A DNA stretch of 64,000 nucleotides from Sphingomonas_B tabacisoli. GTDB taxonomy: Bacteria; Pseudomonadota; Alphaproteobacteria; Sphingomonadales; Sphingomonadaceae. Below the pieces are notes generated by a model that saw nothing but the letters and a program-made list of their open reading frames with translations, made no database searches and was not told where the DNA came from. The position numbers and the translations under genes were made by a program. Below, piece by piece: positions 18,715 to 26,949 of this stretch (position 1 is the first letter of the stretch; the number at the start of each line of letters is the position of its first letter). The stretch lies in the NCBI RefSeq assembly GCF_042678385.1, contig NZ_JBHUDY010000003.1:62001-126000 (forward strand), written 5' to 3'.

Positions 18715-19650
18715 TTATGTTTCCGGCGTTTCCCTTAGCACTTCGTCGGCCTCTCCGGCGCGGTCGATCTGGCCTTCGGGATCGAGATGGATCAGCACTT
18801 CGGTGCCGGGAAAGGCGGTTTCGAGCGCCAGCTCGGCCGCTTCCACCATTTCATGCGCCTCGGCGATCGTCATGCGCGGGTCGACCCAGGCGTGGAACTG
18901 GGCGAAATCATGGGCGCCGCTGGTGCGGGTGCGCAGATCATGGATGCCGCGGAATCCCGGCTGGGCGTTGGCGAGGTCGACGAAGCGCTGGCGCTTTTCC
19001 TCGGGCCATTCGCGGTCCATCAATTGGTCGATCGCGTGCGACGAGGCCGTCCACGCGCCCCAGGCGAGCCAGAGCGCGATGCCGATGCCGAAGATCGGGT
19101 CCGCGCCGCGCAAACCGGTGAACTGGTCGAGCAGCAGCGCGACGATGACGCTGCCGTTCAGCAGCAGGTCGGACTGATAATGGACGTTGTCGGCCTGGAT
19201 CGCGACCGAGCCGGTGCGTGCGATCACGCGGCGCTGATAGGCGAGCAGCAGGAAGGTGCAGAGGATCGCAATGATCGAGACGCCGATGCCGAACTCGGCG
19301 CCCTGGGTCTGGCCGCCGTGGCGCAGCCGGTCGATCGCGCGCCAGAGGATGCCGGTTGCGGATACGGCAATCAGCGCGACCTGCACCAGCGCCGCGAGCG
19401 CCTCGGCCTTGCCGTGGCCGAAGCGATGGTCGCGATCGGCGGGTTGGGCGGCGAGCCGGACGCCGTAGAGCGTGATCAGCGACGCGCAGACGTCGAAGGC
19501 GGTGTCGGCAAGCGAGCCGAGCATCGCCACCGATCCGGTCGCCCAGGCGGCATAACTTTTCAGCGCGAGCAGGAAGAGCGCCATCGACACGCTGGCAAGC
19601 GCCGCGCGCGCGGTGAGTGATCCATGCTGCTCCAGCCGCGCGTCGGTCAC
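18715..19650 (-). CDS. Cation diffusion facilitator family transporter (FieF-like)
   Basis: About 311 residues from GTG 19650, which overlaps the pdxH stop as GTGA; ATG/alternative starts up to 19674 give a longer overlap. Six hydrophobic segments are seen in the first 215 residues. Metal-site signatures are ADTAFDVCASLITLYG (S/D-x-x-x-D in helix 2) and QSDLLLNGSVIVALLL (H/S-x-x-x-D type in helix 5), with a cytoplasmic ferredoxin-like C-terminal domain holding HDFAQFHAWVDP. CDF proteins export Zn, Fe or Mn in exchange for protons. HYQSDLLLN includes the expected His-x-x-x-D. Confidence 0.87.
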   Translation of the reverse strand: MTDARLEQHGSLTARAALASVSMALFLLALKSYAAWATGSVAMLGSLADTAFDVCASLITLYGVRLAAQPADRDHRFGHGKAEALAALVQVALIAVSATGILWRAIDRLRHGGQTQGAEFGIGVSIIAILCTFLLLAYQRRVIARTGSVAIQADNVHYQSDLLLNGSVIVALLLDQFTGLRGADPIFGIGIALWLAWGAWTASSHAIDQLMDREWPEEKRQRFVDLANAQPGFRGIHDLRTRTSGAHDFAQFHAWVDPRMTIAEAHEMVEAAELALETAFPGTEVLIHLDPEGQIDRAGEADEVLRETPET

Positions 19651-20222
19651 GGGTAGAGCAGGCCTTCGCGCCATGCGCCGCCGTCGCGCACGAACAGGCG
19701 ACGCTCATGCAGGCGGTGCGCGCGGTCCTGCCAGAACTCCATCCGCTCGGGCGCGACGCGATAGCCGCCCCAGAAAGGCGGGCGGGGGACCGGCTGCCCG
19801 TCGAAGCGCTGCTGCACCTCTTCGAACCGGCGCTCGAAGGTCGAGCGGGCGTCGAGCGGGCGCGACTGGTCCGAGGCCCAGGCGCCGAGCTGCGAATCGC
19901 GGCTGCGGGTGGCGAAATAGGCGTCCGACTCTTCGTCCGAAGCGAGGCTCACCGGCCCTTCGATGCGGATCTGCCGGCGCAGCGATTTCCAGTGGAAGAG
20001 CAGTGCGGCATGGGAGTTGGCGGCGAGGTCGCCCGCCTTGCGGCTGCCGCGATTGGTGTAGAAAACGAAACCGCGCGGGTCGAAACCCTTCAGCAGCACC
20101 ATGCGGACGGAGGGACGCGCCTCGGCATCTGCCGTCGCCAATGCCATTGCGTTCGAATCATTGGGCTCGGTCGTGCGCGCTTCGTCGTACCAGTTGCGGA
20201 ACAGCTCGAACGGGTCGGTCAT
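19647..20222 (-). CDS. pdxH: Pyridoxamine 5'-phosphate oxidase
   Basis: A 191-residue protein. It oxidises pyridoxamine/pyridoxine 5'-phosphate to pyridoxal 5'-phosphate using FMN and oxygen. Family signatures are MALATADAEARPSVRMVLLK (FMN-binding start), RGFVFYTNRGSRKAGDL, AALLFHWKSLRRQIRIEGPV, SRDSQLGAWASDQS and the C-terminal WGGYRVAPERMEFWQ with RLHERRLF. The length is typical of the alphaproteobacterial form. It leads the minus-strand set with the cation efflux and VOC genes and is divergent from ku across 84 bases. Confidence 0.95.
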   Translation of the reverse strand: MTDPFELFRNWYDEARTTEPNDSNAMALATADAEARPSVRMVLLKGFDPRGFVFYTNRGSRKAGDLAANSHAALLFHWKSLRRQIRIEGPVSLASDEESDAYFATRSRDSQLGAWASDQSRPLDARSTFERRFEEVQQRFDGQPVPRPPFWGGYRVAPERMEFWQDRAHRLHERRLFVRDGGAWREGLLYP

Positions 20223-20306
20223 CGCACCGGCTTTAGAAGGCAGGAGGCTTCAAGGGAACGACTCTTGTGCTGGCGCTTTGAATCGGCCTCGCAACGAAGG
20301 TGACTC

Positions 20307-21203
20307 ATGGCCGCACGCGCCTATTGGCAGGGACAAATCCGGCTCGCGCTCGTCTCGATTCCGGTGGAGATTTATTCCGCGACGAAGAGCGGCCCGCAGA
20401 TCCAGTTCCACCAGATCCACGAGCCCAGCGGCAAGCGGATCAAGTACGAAAAGGTCGCGCCCGGCATCGGCCCGGTCGATCCCGAGGAGATCGTGCGCGG
20501 CTTCGAGTATGAGAAGGGACATTACGTCCTGCTCGAGGATAATGAGATCGAGTCGGTGAAGCTCGAATCGAAGAAGACGCTGGAGCTGACCCAGTTCGTC
20601 GATGCGCACGAGATCGACGTGCTGTATTTCGAGAAGCCCTATTATGTCGTGCCGGCCGATGACCTGGCGGAAGAAGCGTTCGTGGTGCTGCGCGAGGCGC
20701 TCAGGCGAACCAAGAAAGTCGCGATCGGCCAGCTCGCGCTGCGCGGCCGCGAATATATCGTCAGCCTGAAGCCGTGCGGGCGCGGCATCGTGCTGGAGAC
20801 CCTGCGGTACGCCGACGAAGTGAACCGCGCGCAGAGCTATTTCCGCGACATTCCCGATGTCGAGCCCGACGCGGAATTGCTCGACCTCGCCGAGACGCTG
20901 ATCGAGAAGAAGGCGGCGCCGTTCAAGCCCGACCAATTCCACGACCGCTATGTCGATGCGCTGAAGGGTCTGATCGAGCGCAAGCGCAAGGCCAAGGGCG
21001 GCAAGGTCGCGCCGGAGCCGGAAGAGGAAGGCCCGAAGCGCGGCGGCAATGTCGTCGACCTGATGGCCGCGCTGAAAAAATCGCTGGAACGGCCGGGCGC
21101 GCAGAGCGGGGAGGCGGAGCCGAAGAAACCGGCGCGCAAGCCTGTGGCCAAGGCCGCTCCAGCCAAGAAAGCGGCGCCAGCGAAGAAACGGGCGGCGGGC
21201 TGA
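20307..21203 (+). CDS. ku: Ku-family DNA end-binding protein
   Basis: A 298-residue bacterial Ku. It opens MAARAYWQGQIRLALVSIPV and continues with the beta-barrel core that encircles DNA ends; LSLVSIPV-, QIHEPSGKRIKYEKVAP- and KPYYVVPADDLAEEAF-type signatures are present. The C-terminal 50 residues are an Ala/Lys/Pro-rich basic tail, as in other proteobacterial Ku proteins, which binds DNA and recruits LigD. The ligD gene starts nine bases after the stop, so the two form an operon for non-homologous end joining. GAAGGTGA lies before ATG 20307. Confidence 0.95.
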   Translation: MAARAYWQGQIRLALVSIPVEIYSATKSGPQIQFHQIHEPSGKRIKYEKVAPGIGPVDPEEIVRGFEYEKGHYVLLEDNEIESVKLESKKTLELTQFVDAHEIDVLYFEKPYYVVPADDLAEEAFVVLREALRRTKKVAIGQLALRGREYIVSLKPCGRGIVLETLRYADEVNRAQSYFRDIPDVEPDAELLDLAETLIEKKAAPFKPDQFHDRYVDALKGLIERKRKAKGGKVAPEPEEEGPKRGGNVVDLMAALKKSLERPGAQSGEAEPKKPARKPVAKAAPAKKAAPAKKRAAG

Positions 21204-21212
21204 CGCGCGATC

Positions 21213-23750
21213 ATGGCCACCAGGACCGCCGACCCGCTCGCCCGCTACAACGCCAAGCGCGATTTCGCGAAGACCGCCGAGCCGCCCGGGACCGCTGCGA
21301 AGGCCGGAAGCCATACATTCATGGTGCAGAAGCACGATGCGACGCGGCTGCACTGGGACTTGCGGTTGGAAATGGGCGGCACGCTCAAATCCTGGGCGGT
21401 GACGCGGGGGCCGAGCCTCGATCCCGAGGACAAGCGCCTGGCGGTCAGGACCGAGGATCACCCGCTGTCCTATGCCACCTTCGAAGGCACGATCCCGAAA
21501 GGCGAATATGGCGGCGGCACGGTGATGCTGTGGGACCGCGGCACTTGGGAGCCGGTCGAGGGCAAGAGCGAGAAGGACCTGGAAAAAGGCCATCTCCATT
21601 TCCGGCTGTTCGGCGAGCGGATGAAAGGCGAGTGGCTGCTGATCCGGCTGAAACCGCGGCCGAAGGATCGGGCGGAGAATTGGCTGCTCCGCAAGCTCGA
21701 CGACGAGTTTGCGGGCGGCGCGGGCGATCTGGTCGACCGATGCCTGACCAGCGTATCGACCGGCCGCACGATGGAAGAGATTGCGGCCGGAAAAGATCCT
21801 CCCCTGACGCAGTCAGGGGAGGGGGACCATGCGCAGCATGGTGGAGGGGCCGGAGCGAAGCGGAGGGCTGCTTCGTCGCTCCGCTCCGCCCCTCCACCGC
21901 GCTCCGCGCGGTCCCCCTCCCCGAGCAAAGCTCGGGGAGGATTGGAATTGCCCGCCTTCGTCGCGCCCCAACTCGCGACTCTCGTCGACACCGTCCCCAC
22001 CGGCTCCGCCTGGCTGCACGAGGCGAAATATGACGGCTACCGGCTGCTGCTCGCGGTCGGCGGCGGGCAGGCGAAGGCCTACACCCGCACCGGGCTCGAC
22101 TGGTCCGACAAGTTTCCGGGCATCGTGGCGGCGGCGGCGAAGCTGGATTTGGGCTCCGCGCTCATCGACGGCGAGGCGGTGGCGCTCGACCAGGCGGGCA
22201 AGCCCAATTTCTCCGCGCTGCAGGATGCGCTGAAGCGCGGCGGCAAGGATTTGAGCTTCTTCGCCTTCGACCTGCTCTCGCTCGACGGCGAGGATCTGAC
22301 GCGCCTTCCCAATCTGGAGCGCAAGGAGCTGCTGCGCACGATCATGCCGGACGAAGGGCCGATCCATTTCGCGGAGCATGTGATCGGCCAGGGCGAGAAG
22401 CTGTTCCAGGCGATGTGCCGCGAAGGCTTCGAGGGCATCGTCTCGAAGCGCGCCGACGCCCCCTATCTGCACAAGCGCACGCAGAGCTGGCTGAAGATCA
22501 AATGCCTGCACCGGCAGGAATTCGTGATCGTCGGCTGGACGCCGAGCGAAGCGCGGGGCCGCGGCTTCCGCTCGCTGCTGCTCGGGCTGAACGAAGGGGA
22601 TACGCTTCGCTATGCCGGCAAGGTCGGCACCGGTTTCGACGCCCGGCTGATCGAGGAGATCAGCGCGAAGCTCGAAAAGCTCGCCACCGACAAGCCGCCG
22701 GTCGCGGCGCCGCGGGCGGCCACGCGCGGCGCGCGCTGGGTCAAGCCGGAGCTGGTGGCGGAGATCGCCTTCACCGAGTTCACGGCCGACAATGTCGTCC
22801 GCCACGGCAGCTTCATCGGCTTGCGCGAGGACAAGAAGCCGGCGGAGGTGAAGCCGGAAAAGCCCGCCAAGGTCTCCGCCGCCCCCGACTATGGCATCAA
22901 GATCAGCAATCCGGACCGGGTCATCTATCCCGATTCAGGCATCACCAAGGGCCAGCTCGCTTCCTATTATGCCGAGGTGGCGGGGATCATGATGCCGTGG
23001 CTGGCCAACCGCCCGATCAGCCTGGTCCGCTGCCCGCAGGGGCGCGCCAAGAAATGCTTCTTCCAGAAGCACGACGCCGGCACGTTCGGCACCCATGTTC
23101 ACCACGTCCCTGTCCGTGAAAAGAACGGATCGACCGAGGACTATCTGTACGTCGACAGCGCCGAAGGACTGCTGACCTGCGTGCAGATGGGCACGATCGA
23201 AGTGCACGGCTGGGGCAGCCGCGTGCCCGACGTCGAAAAGCCCGACCGGATGGTGTTCGACCTCGATCCGGATGAAGGCCTCGACTTCGAGCAGGTCAAG
23301 AAGGCAGCGCTCGACCTGAAGCGCTATCTGGGGGACTTGGGGCTCGTCACCTTCGCGATGCTGTCCGGCGGCAAGGGCGTCCATGTGATCGCGCCGCTCA
23401 CGCCCCGCGCGGAATGGCCGCAGGTGAAGGACTTCACCCACCGCTTCGCCCTCGCCCTGGAACAGTCGGAGCCGGAGCGGTTCGTCTCCAACATGTCGAA
23501 GGCGAAGCGCGTCGGCCGCATCTTCGTCGACTATCTGCGCAACCAGCGCGGCGCGACGGCGATCCTGCCCTACGCCGCGCGCGCCCGCCCGCACGGTCCG
23601 GTCGCGGCGCCGGTGAGCTGGGACGAACTGAATGACCTAGATTCGGCCGCGCGCTGGACGGTGCTGGACGGTGCCGAGATGGTCGAGCGCGCCAACGCCC
23701 GCGCGCTGAAAGGCTGGGGGATCGCCGAACAGGTGCTGCCGGATTTTTAG
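21213..23750 (+). CDS. ligD: Multifunctional ATP-dependent DNA ligase D with an in-frame repeat insertion
   Basis: An 845-residue LigD with three modules: the 3'-phosphoesterase domain (about 25-180; KHDATRLHWDLRLE, GTIPKGEYGGGTV), the ATP-dependent ligase (about 255-550; catalytic Lys 272 in EAKYDGYRLL, then DGEAVALD and the RKELLRTIMP region), and the polymerase/primase domain (about 570-830; NPDRVIYPDSGITKGQ, DLDPDEGLDF with catalytic Asp residues, SGGKGVHVIAPL). Ku recruits it to join breaks. The linker between the first two modules (about residues 196-243) is encoded by a palindromic repeat (21797-21941) and is low-complexity Gly/Arg/Ser/Pro, so the frame is kept and the catalytic modules are intact. 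Confidence 0.95.
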   Translation: MATRTADPLARYNAKRDFAKTAEPPGTAAKAGSHTFMVQKHDATRLHWDLRLEMGGTLKSWAVTRGPSLDPEDKRLAVRTEDHPLSYATFEGTIPKGEYGGGTVMLWDRGTWEPVEGKSEKDLEKGHLHFRLFGERMKGEWLLIRLKPRPKDRAENWLLRKLDDEFAGGAGDLVDRCLTSVSTGRTMEEIAAGKDPPLTQSGEGDHAQHGGGAGAKRRAASSLRSAPPPRSARSPSPSKARGGLELPAFVAPQLATLVDTVPTGSAWLHEAKYDGYRLLLAVGGGQAKAYTRTGLDWSDKFPGIVAAAAKLDLGSALIDGEAVALDQAGKPNFSALQDALKRGGKDLSFFAFDLLSLDGEDLTRLPNLERKELLRTIMPDEGPIHFAEHVIGQGEKLFQAMCREGFEGIVSKRADAPYLHKRTQSWLKIKCLHRQEFVIVGWTPSEARGRGFRSLLLGLNEGDTLRYAGKVGTGFDARLIEEISAKLEKLATDKPPVAAPRAATRGARWVKPELVAEIAFTEFTADNVVRHGSFIGLREDKKPAEVKPEKPAKVSAAPDYGIKISNPDRVIYPDSGITKGQLASYYAEVAGIMMPWLANRPISLVRCPQGRAKKCFFQKHDAGTFGTHVHHVPVREKNGSTEDYLYVDSAEGLLTCVQMGTIEVHGWGSRVPDVEKPDRMVFDLDPDEGLDFEQVKKAALDLKRYLGDLGLVTFAMLSGGKGVHVIAPLTPRAEWPQVKDFTHRFALALEQSEPERFVSNMSKAKRVGRIFVDYLRNQRGATAILPYAARARPHGPVAAPVSWDELNDLDSAARWTVLDGAEMVERANARALKGWGIAEQVLPDF
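21797..21941. repeat. Palindromic repeat inserted in frame in ligD
   Basis: A 145-bp element that is an imperfect inverted repeat overall: TCCTCCCC, GGGGAGGGGGACC and GGTGGAGGGG on the left mirror CCCCTCCACC, GGTCCCCCTCCCC and GGGGAGGA on the right, with small hairpins inside each arm. This layout matches the CCTCCCC-type repeats scattered in sphingomonad genomes. It is read through without a stop and makes the phosphoesterase-ligase linker. Confidence 0.8.
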
Positions 23751-23770
23751 GTAGGGCCTGGCCCAAAGCC

Positions 23771-23993
23771 GTCCATGCCGAGCCCTTCGACTGCCTGCCA
23801 AGGCAGGCGCTCAGGATGAACTTCCTTGCTCCGCAAGGAAGTCGAGGCACGCACTTCGATAAGTCCAGTGGGTCCCTCGACTTCGCTCGGGATGGACGAT
23901 TCGAGGGCTCAGGCCGCCTGCCTGGTCGCGGCCTGGGTCCCTCGACTTCGCTCGGGATGGACGGAGGCTCAGGCCGCCTGCCTGGTCGCGGCC
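23771..23993. repeat. Cluster of GTCCATCCCGAGCGAAGTCGA-type repeat copies with a tandem duplication
   Basis: The 218-base gap between ligD and the convergent LysR gene holds a degraded palindromic repeat: GTCCATGCCGAGC at 23771, GTCGAGGCACGCAC at 23851, and two copies of CCTCGACTTCGCTCGGGATG. The second and third parts belong to a direct duplication: 23871-23933 and 23936-23993 both read repeat arm plus GGCTCAGGCCGCCTGCCTGG and TCGCGGCC. The right-hand copy encodes the last eight codons of the LysR gene. The same palindrome family sits inside fliP. Confidence 0.75.
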
Positions 23994-24835
23994 ATCTGCT
24001 CGACGATGCAGTCCGCCATGACGCGCACTTCCGGCGATCCGCGCAGCCGTTCGGGATAAAGCAGCCAGATTGCCCAGTCGGTCTCGCCTTCGTCGACCAG
24101 TCCGCAGCGGACCAGATCGGCCTCGTGGTCGCCGACGAAAGTGGGCAGCCCCGCGATGCAGTCGCCGGCGCGCAGCGTTTCGATCACGGCCTGCAGGGTC
24201 GAGGTGATCTGGACCACGCGCGCCTCCGGCACCAGCGCCTTGAGCCCGGCCAGCGCCTGCCCCTCGACGCTCGCGAACGCATGGTCGCCGATCGCGTCCA
24301 TCGAGACCGGGTGCGGGTAGCTGACATGGCGATAGACGCCCCAGACGATGTCGCCGAGCCGGCGGCAGATGAGCCCGCCGTCCTGTGGGGGCGGCCCGCC
24401 GCGGATCGCAATGTCGGCGTCGCCGCGCACCAAGTCGCGCTTGTCGGTGGTGACTTCGAGTTCGCAGCGCAGGCCCGGCAGGCGGCGGCGTGCGGCGGCC
24501 AGCGCTGGCGCGGCGATCCGCCGTTCGAACGCTTCGGCGGTGGTGAGGCGCAGCGCGCGGTTGAGGCCGCGCGACGTCGCGCCGGCCGTCGCGGCGAAGC
24601 CGTCGGCCGCCGCTTCCAGCGCTTCGGCCGCGGGGACGAGCGCGCGGCCGGCGTCGGTCAGCTCATAGCCGCTGCCGGAGCGGGTGAAGAGCTTGAGCTG
24701 CAGCGCCTCCTCAAGCGCGGCGATGCGCCTTGCGCAGGTCGTCTGGTTGACGCCGAGCCGGTTGGCCGCGCGCAGCGTTGCTCCGTCCCGCGCCACGGCG
24801 AGGAAGTAGCGCGCATCGGTCCATTCCCACTGCAT
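23969..24835 (-). CDS. LysR-family transcriptional regulator
   Basis: A 288-residue LysR protein. The helix-turn-helix spans residues 6-60 (YFLAVARDGATLRAANRLGV and CARRIAALEEALQLKLFTR), followed by the effector-binding domain with the RGDADIAIRGGPP segment. ATG 24835 gives the usual start MQWEWTDARYFLAVA; the frame stays open upstream but overlaps the divergent small genes. The last residues (AATRQAA) fall in a duplicated repeat unit. LysR proteins usually control the divergent neighbour, here the small genes from 24987 on; an inverted TGCAG motif (CTGCAATTCTGCAGAACGG, 24844-24862) in the gap could be its site. Confidence 0.87.
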   Translation of the reverse strand: MQWEWTDARYFLAVARDGATLRAANRLGVNQTTCARRIAALEEALQLKLFTRSGSGYELTDAGRALVPAAEALEAAADGFAATAGATSRGLNRALRLTTAEAFERRIAAPALAAARRRLPGLRCELEVTTDKRDLVRGDADIAIRGGPPPQDGGLICRRLGDIVWGVYRHVSYPHPVSMDAIGDHAFASVEGQALAGLKALVPEARVVQITSTLQAVIETLRAGDCIAGLPTFVGDHEADLVRCGLVDEGETDWAIWLLYPERLRGSPEVRVMADCIVEQMAATRQAA

Positions 24836-24843
24836 CGCCGCCT

Positions 24844-24872
24844 CTGCAATTCTGCAGAACGGGTCTGCAGCA
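24844..24872. promoter_or_regulatory. Possible LysR binding region
   Basis: CTGCAATTCTGCAGAACGGG followed by TCTGCAGCA: three CTGCA motifs in about 29 bases, two of them within perfect CTGCAG palindromes, directly upstream of the LysR gene and about 115 bases ahead of the divergent small genes. LysR sites often have T-N11-A symmetry; the assignment is inference. Confidence 0.3.
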
Positions 24873-24986
24873 TCGTCGATAGACTGTCCAGCGGCGCGGG
24901 CGGTATTTCTCTCTCGTCCGGCCGCGACTGTGCCGGACAGCATAGCCGTTTCGGCTGCGGCGGGCTTTGAGAGGAGCATGAACACG

Positions 24987-25103
24987 ATGATTGTTTCTCC
25001 GGCCCTTCGCCGCCGCGACGACAGCCTGGCCGTGCTGACCGGGCTATTCCTGAGCTTCGCGGCGCTGCCTTTTATCTGGGTGGCGCTGGCGCAGCTCGCG
25101 TGA
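24987..25103 (+). CDS. Small single-helix membrane protein
   Basis: A 38-residue frame (41 from ATG 24978). MIVSPALRRRDDSLAVLTGL is followed by FLSFAALPFIWVALAQLA: a basic N-terminus and one long hydrophobic helix. GAGAGGAG is only one base from ATG 24978 but ten from ATG 24987, so I prefer the latter. It lies 15 bases before the next gene and is divergent from the LysR gene. I do not recognise a family. Coding is supported by the ribosome site, a plausible helix and the tight spacing. Confidence 0.5.
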   Translation: MIVSPALRRRDDSLAVLTGLFLSFAALPFIWVALAQLA

Positions 25104-25118
25104 CGAAGGAACAGGATC

Positions 25119-25421
25119 ATGGTGCGGAGCATCGCCGTCGATAATCCGGAGCGCGCCAAGACCGCGCTGGCTGCGCTGACGCTGGAGCGCGTGAGCTTCA
25201 CGCCGGCGGCGTTCAAGACGCGCCTCGCCGGCGTCCAGATGCTGCCGGTCACGACCGCGCTGTCGGTCGAGGCGATCGTCGAGACGGCCTGCGAACTCGG
25301 CTTCCATGCCGAGGAAATCCGCCGGGGAATCGTCGAGTTCTGGATCGACGAAGGCGCGGCGTTCGAGCTGTTCACGCTCGAAGCGCGGGACGCGGAACCC
25401 GACTGGCCGCTCGCCGCCTGA
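25119..25421 (+). CDS. Hypothetical cytoplasmic protein, 100 residues
   Basis: A 100-residue protein without signal peptide or membrane segment. It begins MVRSIAVDNPERAKTALAAL and contains ALSVEAIVETACELGFHAEE and RRGIVEFWIDEGAAFELF, a mixed alpha/beta pattern. GAAGGA lies eight bases before ATG 25119. It follows the 38-residue membrane protein gene by 15 bases and is probably co-transcribed with it under the divergent LysR regulator. I do not recognise the family. The 187-base gap after it holds no clear gene or terminator. Confidence 0.6.
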   Translation: MVRSIAVDNPERAKTALAALTLERVSFTPAAFKTRLAGVQMLPVTTALSVEAIVETACELGFHAEEIRRGIVEFWIDEGAAFELFTLEARDAEPDWPLAA

Positions 25422-25609
25422 TCGTTACGACGTCATAATATCGCGTTGGGAACTCGACTCGTCGTTCCTGAACGGAAACTAACCCATTTTGCCCCCTTTT
25501 CTGAACGGCTTACCGTTGCCGGTTGAAGGTCATGTGATACCTTCTCCTTCGGCGACTCTCCTCGACCGTAAGAGCGGTAGGCGAGCGCCGTCGCGAAGGG
25601 GAATATCAC

Positions 25610-26479
25610 ATGTTTGGCCGCCATATCAGCGCGTTAGCGCTCCTATTGTCGTGCGCGTCAGCGCCGCTGCACGCGAACGTGTCGTCGTTCAACGGAGACT
25701 GCTGGCAGGGCAGCGAGCTGGATGCGCTGAAGGTTCAGCGCTTCAAGACCATGTTGCTGGTCTCGATGCTCAACTGCCGGGACCAGGAGCCCGGCATCGG
25801 CGAGGATTACAACCGATTCATCCGCGCCAATCGCGACCTGATCGCGCAGAACCAGAGCGTCGTGCGTCAGCATTTCATCCGCACGCATGGGCCGTCGGGC
25901 GGTCTCACCGCCTACACGGACTATGAAACGGCGCTGGGCAATCAATTCTCGAACGCCGATTATTCCCCCGACCGCTGCGCCGATGCGGCGGCCGAGCTGC
26001 GCGAAGCGGGCTATGTCTCCGAGCGCGGGCTGATGGACATGATCCAGTCGGTGCCGGACGAGAACGACGTCGCGATCTGCGGCGCGGAGCCGCGCTATGC
26101 CGAGCGGCGCGCCGAGTTTGCGCCGCCTCCGCCGGTGGTTCAGCCGGCGCCGGTGCCCCCGCAAATGCAGGTGGAGACGCAGGGTCCGGACGACGAATCG
26201 TCGGATCTCGCCGCGATCGAGCCCGAAGGTCCGGCCCGCGCGATCGATCCGAATCAGGGTCGTTTAACTGAAGCGGCTCCGCCGCCGCCGGTTGCGATGC
26301 CGGAAAAAGCGAACGAACCCGCGCCGGCGCCGGTGCAGCTCGCCGTTGCCGATGTGCCCAAGCCGGTCGTGGCCGCGCCGCAAGCGCCCGATCGGGTCAA
26401 GGCGGTCCGTGACGCTGCCAAGGCGCTGCGCGAAGCGCTCGCCGCGCTGGAGACTGAAGAAGGGGAAGGGGTGAAGTGA
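25610..26479 (+). CDS. Secreted protein with Pro/Ala-rich C-terminal half, unknown function
   Basis: A 289-residue protein with a signal peptide (SALALLLSCASAPLHA, cut near residue 23). The mature N-terminal half (about 24-165) is folded-looking, with Cys residues in GDCWQGSELD, MLNCRDQEPG, DRCADAAAEL and VAICGAEPRY, four in all, suggesting two disulfides. The second half is rich in Pro, Ala, Val and Glu (PPPPVVQPAPVPPQMQ, then PVAMPEKANEPAPAPV), like periplasm-spanning or wall-adjacent linkers, and ends in a charged helix. GAAGGGGAA precedes ATG 25610. It is followed by a terminator. I do not recognise the family. Confidence 0.65.
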   Translation: MFGRHISALALLLSCASAPLHANVSSFNGDCWQGSELDALKVQRFKTMLLVSMLNCRDQEPGIGEDYNRFIRANRDLIAQNQSVVRQHFIRTHGPSGGLTAYTDYETALGNQFSNADYSPDRCADAAAELREAGYVSERGLMDMIQSVPDENDVAICGAEPRYAERRAEFAPPPPVVQPAPVPPQMQVETQGPDDESSDLAAIEPEGPARAIDPNQGRLTEAAPPPPVAMPEKANEPAPAPVQLAVADVPKPVVAAPQAPDRVKAVRDAAKALREALAALETEEGEGVK

Positions 26480-26526
26480 CGCGCTAACGCGTCATCCCGA
26501 ACACGTCCTGGGAGGGGAGCAAGGCT

Positions 26527-26569
26527 GGCGCGGTGGGGAAAGGTCCGTCCCCGCCGCGCCTTTCTTTTG
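26527..26569 (+). terminator. Terminator after the Pro/Ala-rich protein gene
   Basis: A 12-bp stem GGCGCGGTGGGG/CCCCGCCGCGCC with a mismatch and a ten-base loop, followed by TTTCTTTTG. The minus-strand Sel1 gene ends five bases further on, so it separates convergent genes. Confidence 0.75.
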
Positions 26570-26573
26570 TGGG

Positions 26574-26870
26574 TTAAGCCGCGCGGCGCTGCGTCGCGTT
26601 CAGCCACGCGCGCGCCTGGCGCTGCGCTTCGGCGATTTCGCGCGCTGTCATGTCTTCGGCGATCTCGGCGCGGCACTCGGCTGCACGCGACGATCCCGAC
26701 AGGGCCGACAGGTTGAACCATTTGTGCGCCTCGATCATGTCGATCTCGAGGCCGCCGGCGCCCGACGAATAGGCGATGCCCAGATCGAAACATGCGTCCG
26801 CATCGCCGCGCGCGGCATCGGCCAATCGGCTCTCGATCAGGAACGCGGCGCTTTTGTAACTGCTTCCCAT
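26574..26870 (-). CDS. Sel1-repeat protein, 98 residues
   Basis: A short protein from ATG 26870 (MGSSYKSAAFLIESRLADAA). It holds one and a half Sel1-like repeats: GDADACFDLGIAYSSGAGGL and EIDMIEAHKWFNLSALSGSS, with the A-x-x-W-F-x-x-A-A motif typical of these helical repeats. A C-terminal helix AREIAEAQRQARAWLNATQ follows. Sel1 proteins mediate protein-protein contacts; this small form lacks a signal peptide and is presumably cytoplasmic. It lies 80 bases after panC on the same strand. The longer frame upstream to 26972 is less likely, since GGGG sits ten bases before ATG 26870. Confidence 0.75.
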   Translation of the reverse strand: MGSSYKSAAFLIESRLADAARGDADACFDLGIAYSSGAGGLEIDMIEAHKWFNLSALSGSSRAAECRAEIAEDMTAREIAEAQRQARAWLNATQRRAA

Positions 26871-26949
26871 ATCAGCAAATCCCCTGCTGCTGCGTGGTGC
26901 AGACTGGAGCCCAGGGTTTTGAAGAATGGTTAACGCGAATTGAGAATCG

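Noticed and set aside
20249..20275. GGAAC-like sequence before ku as an EcfG promoter
   Set aside because: The second element reads CTTT rather than CGTT at the right spacing, so it does not meet the consensus.
25447..25475. GGAAC sequences on both strands near 25450 as EcfG promoters
   Set aside because: No CGTT at 16-17 bases on either strand.
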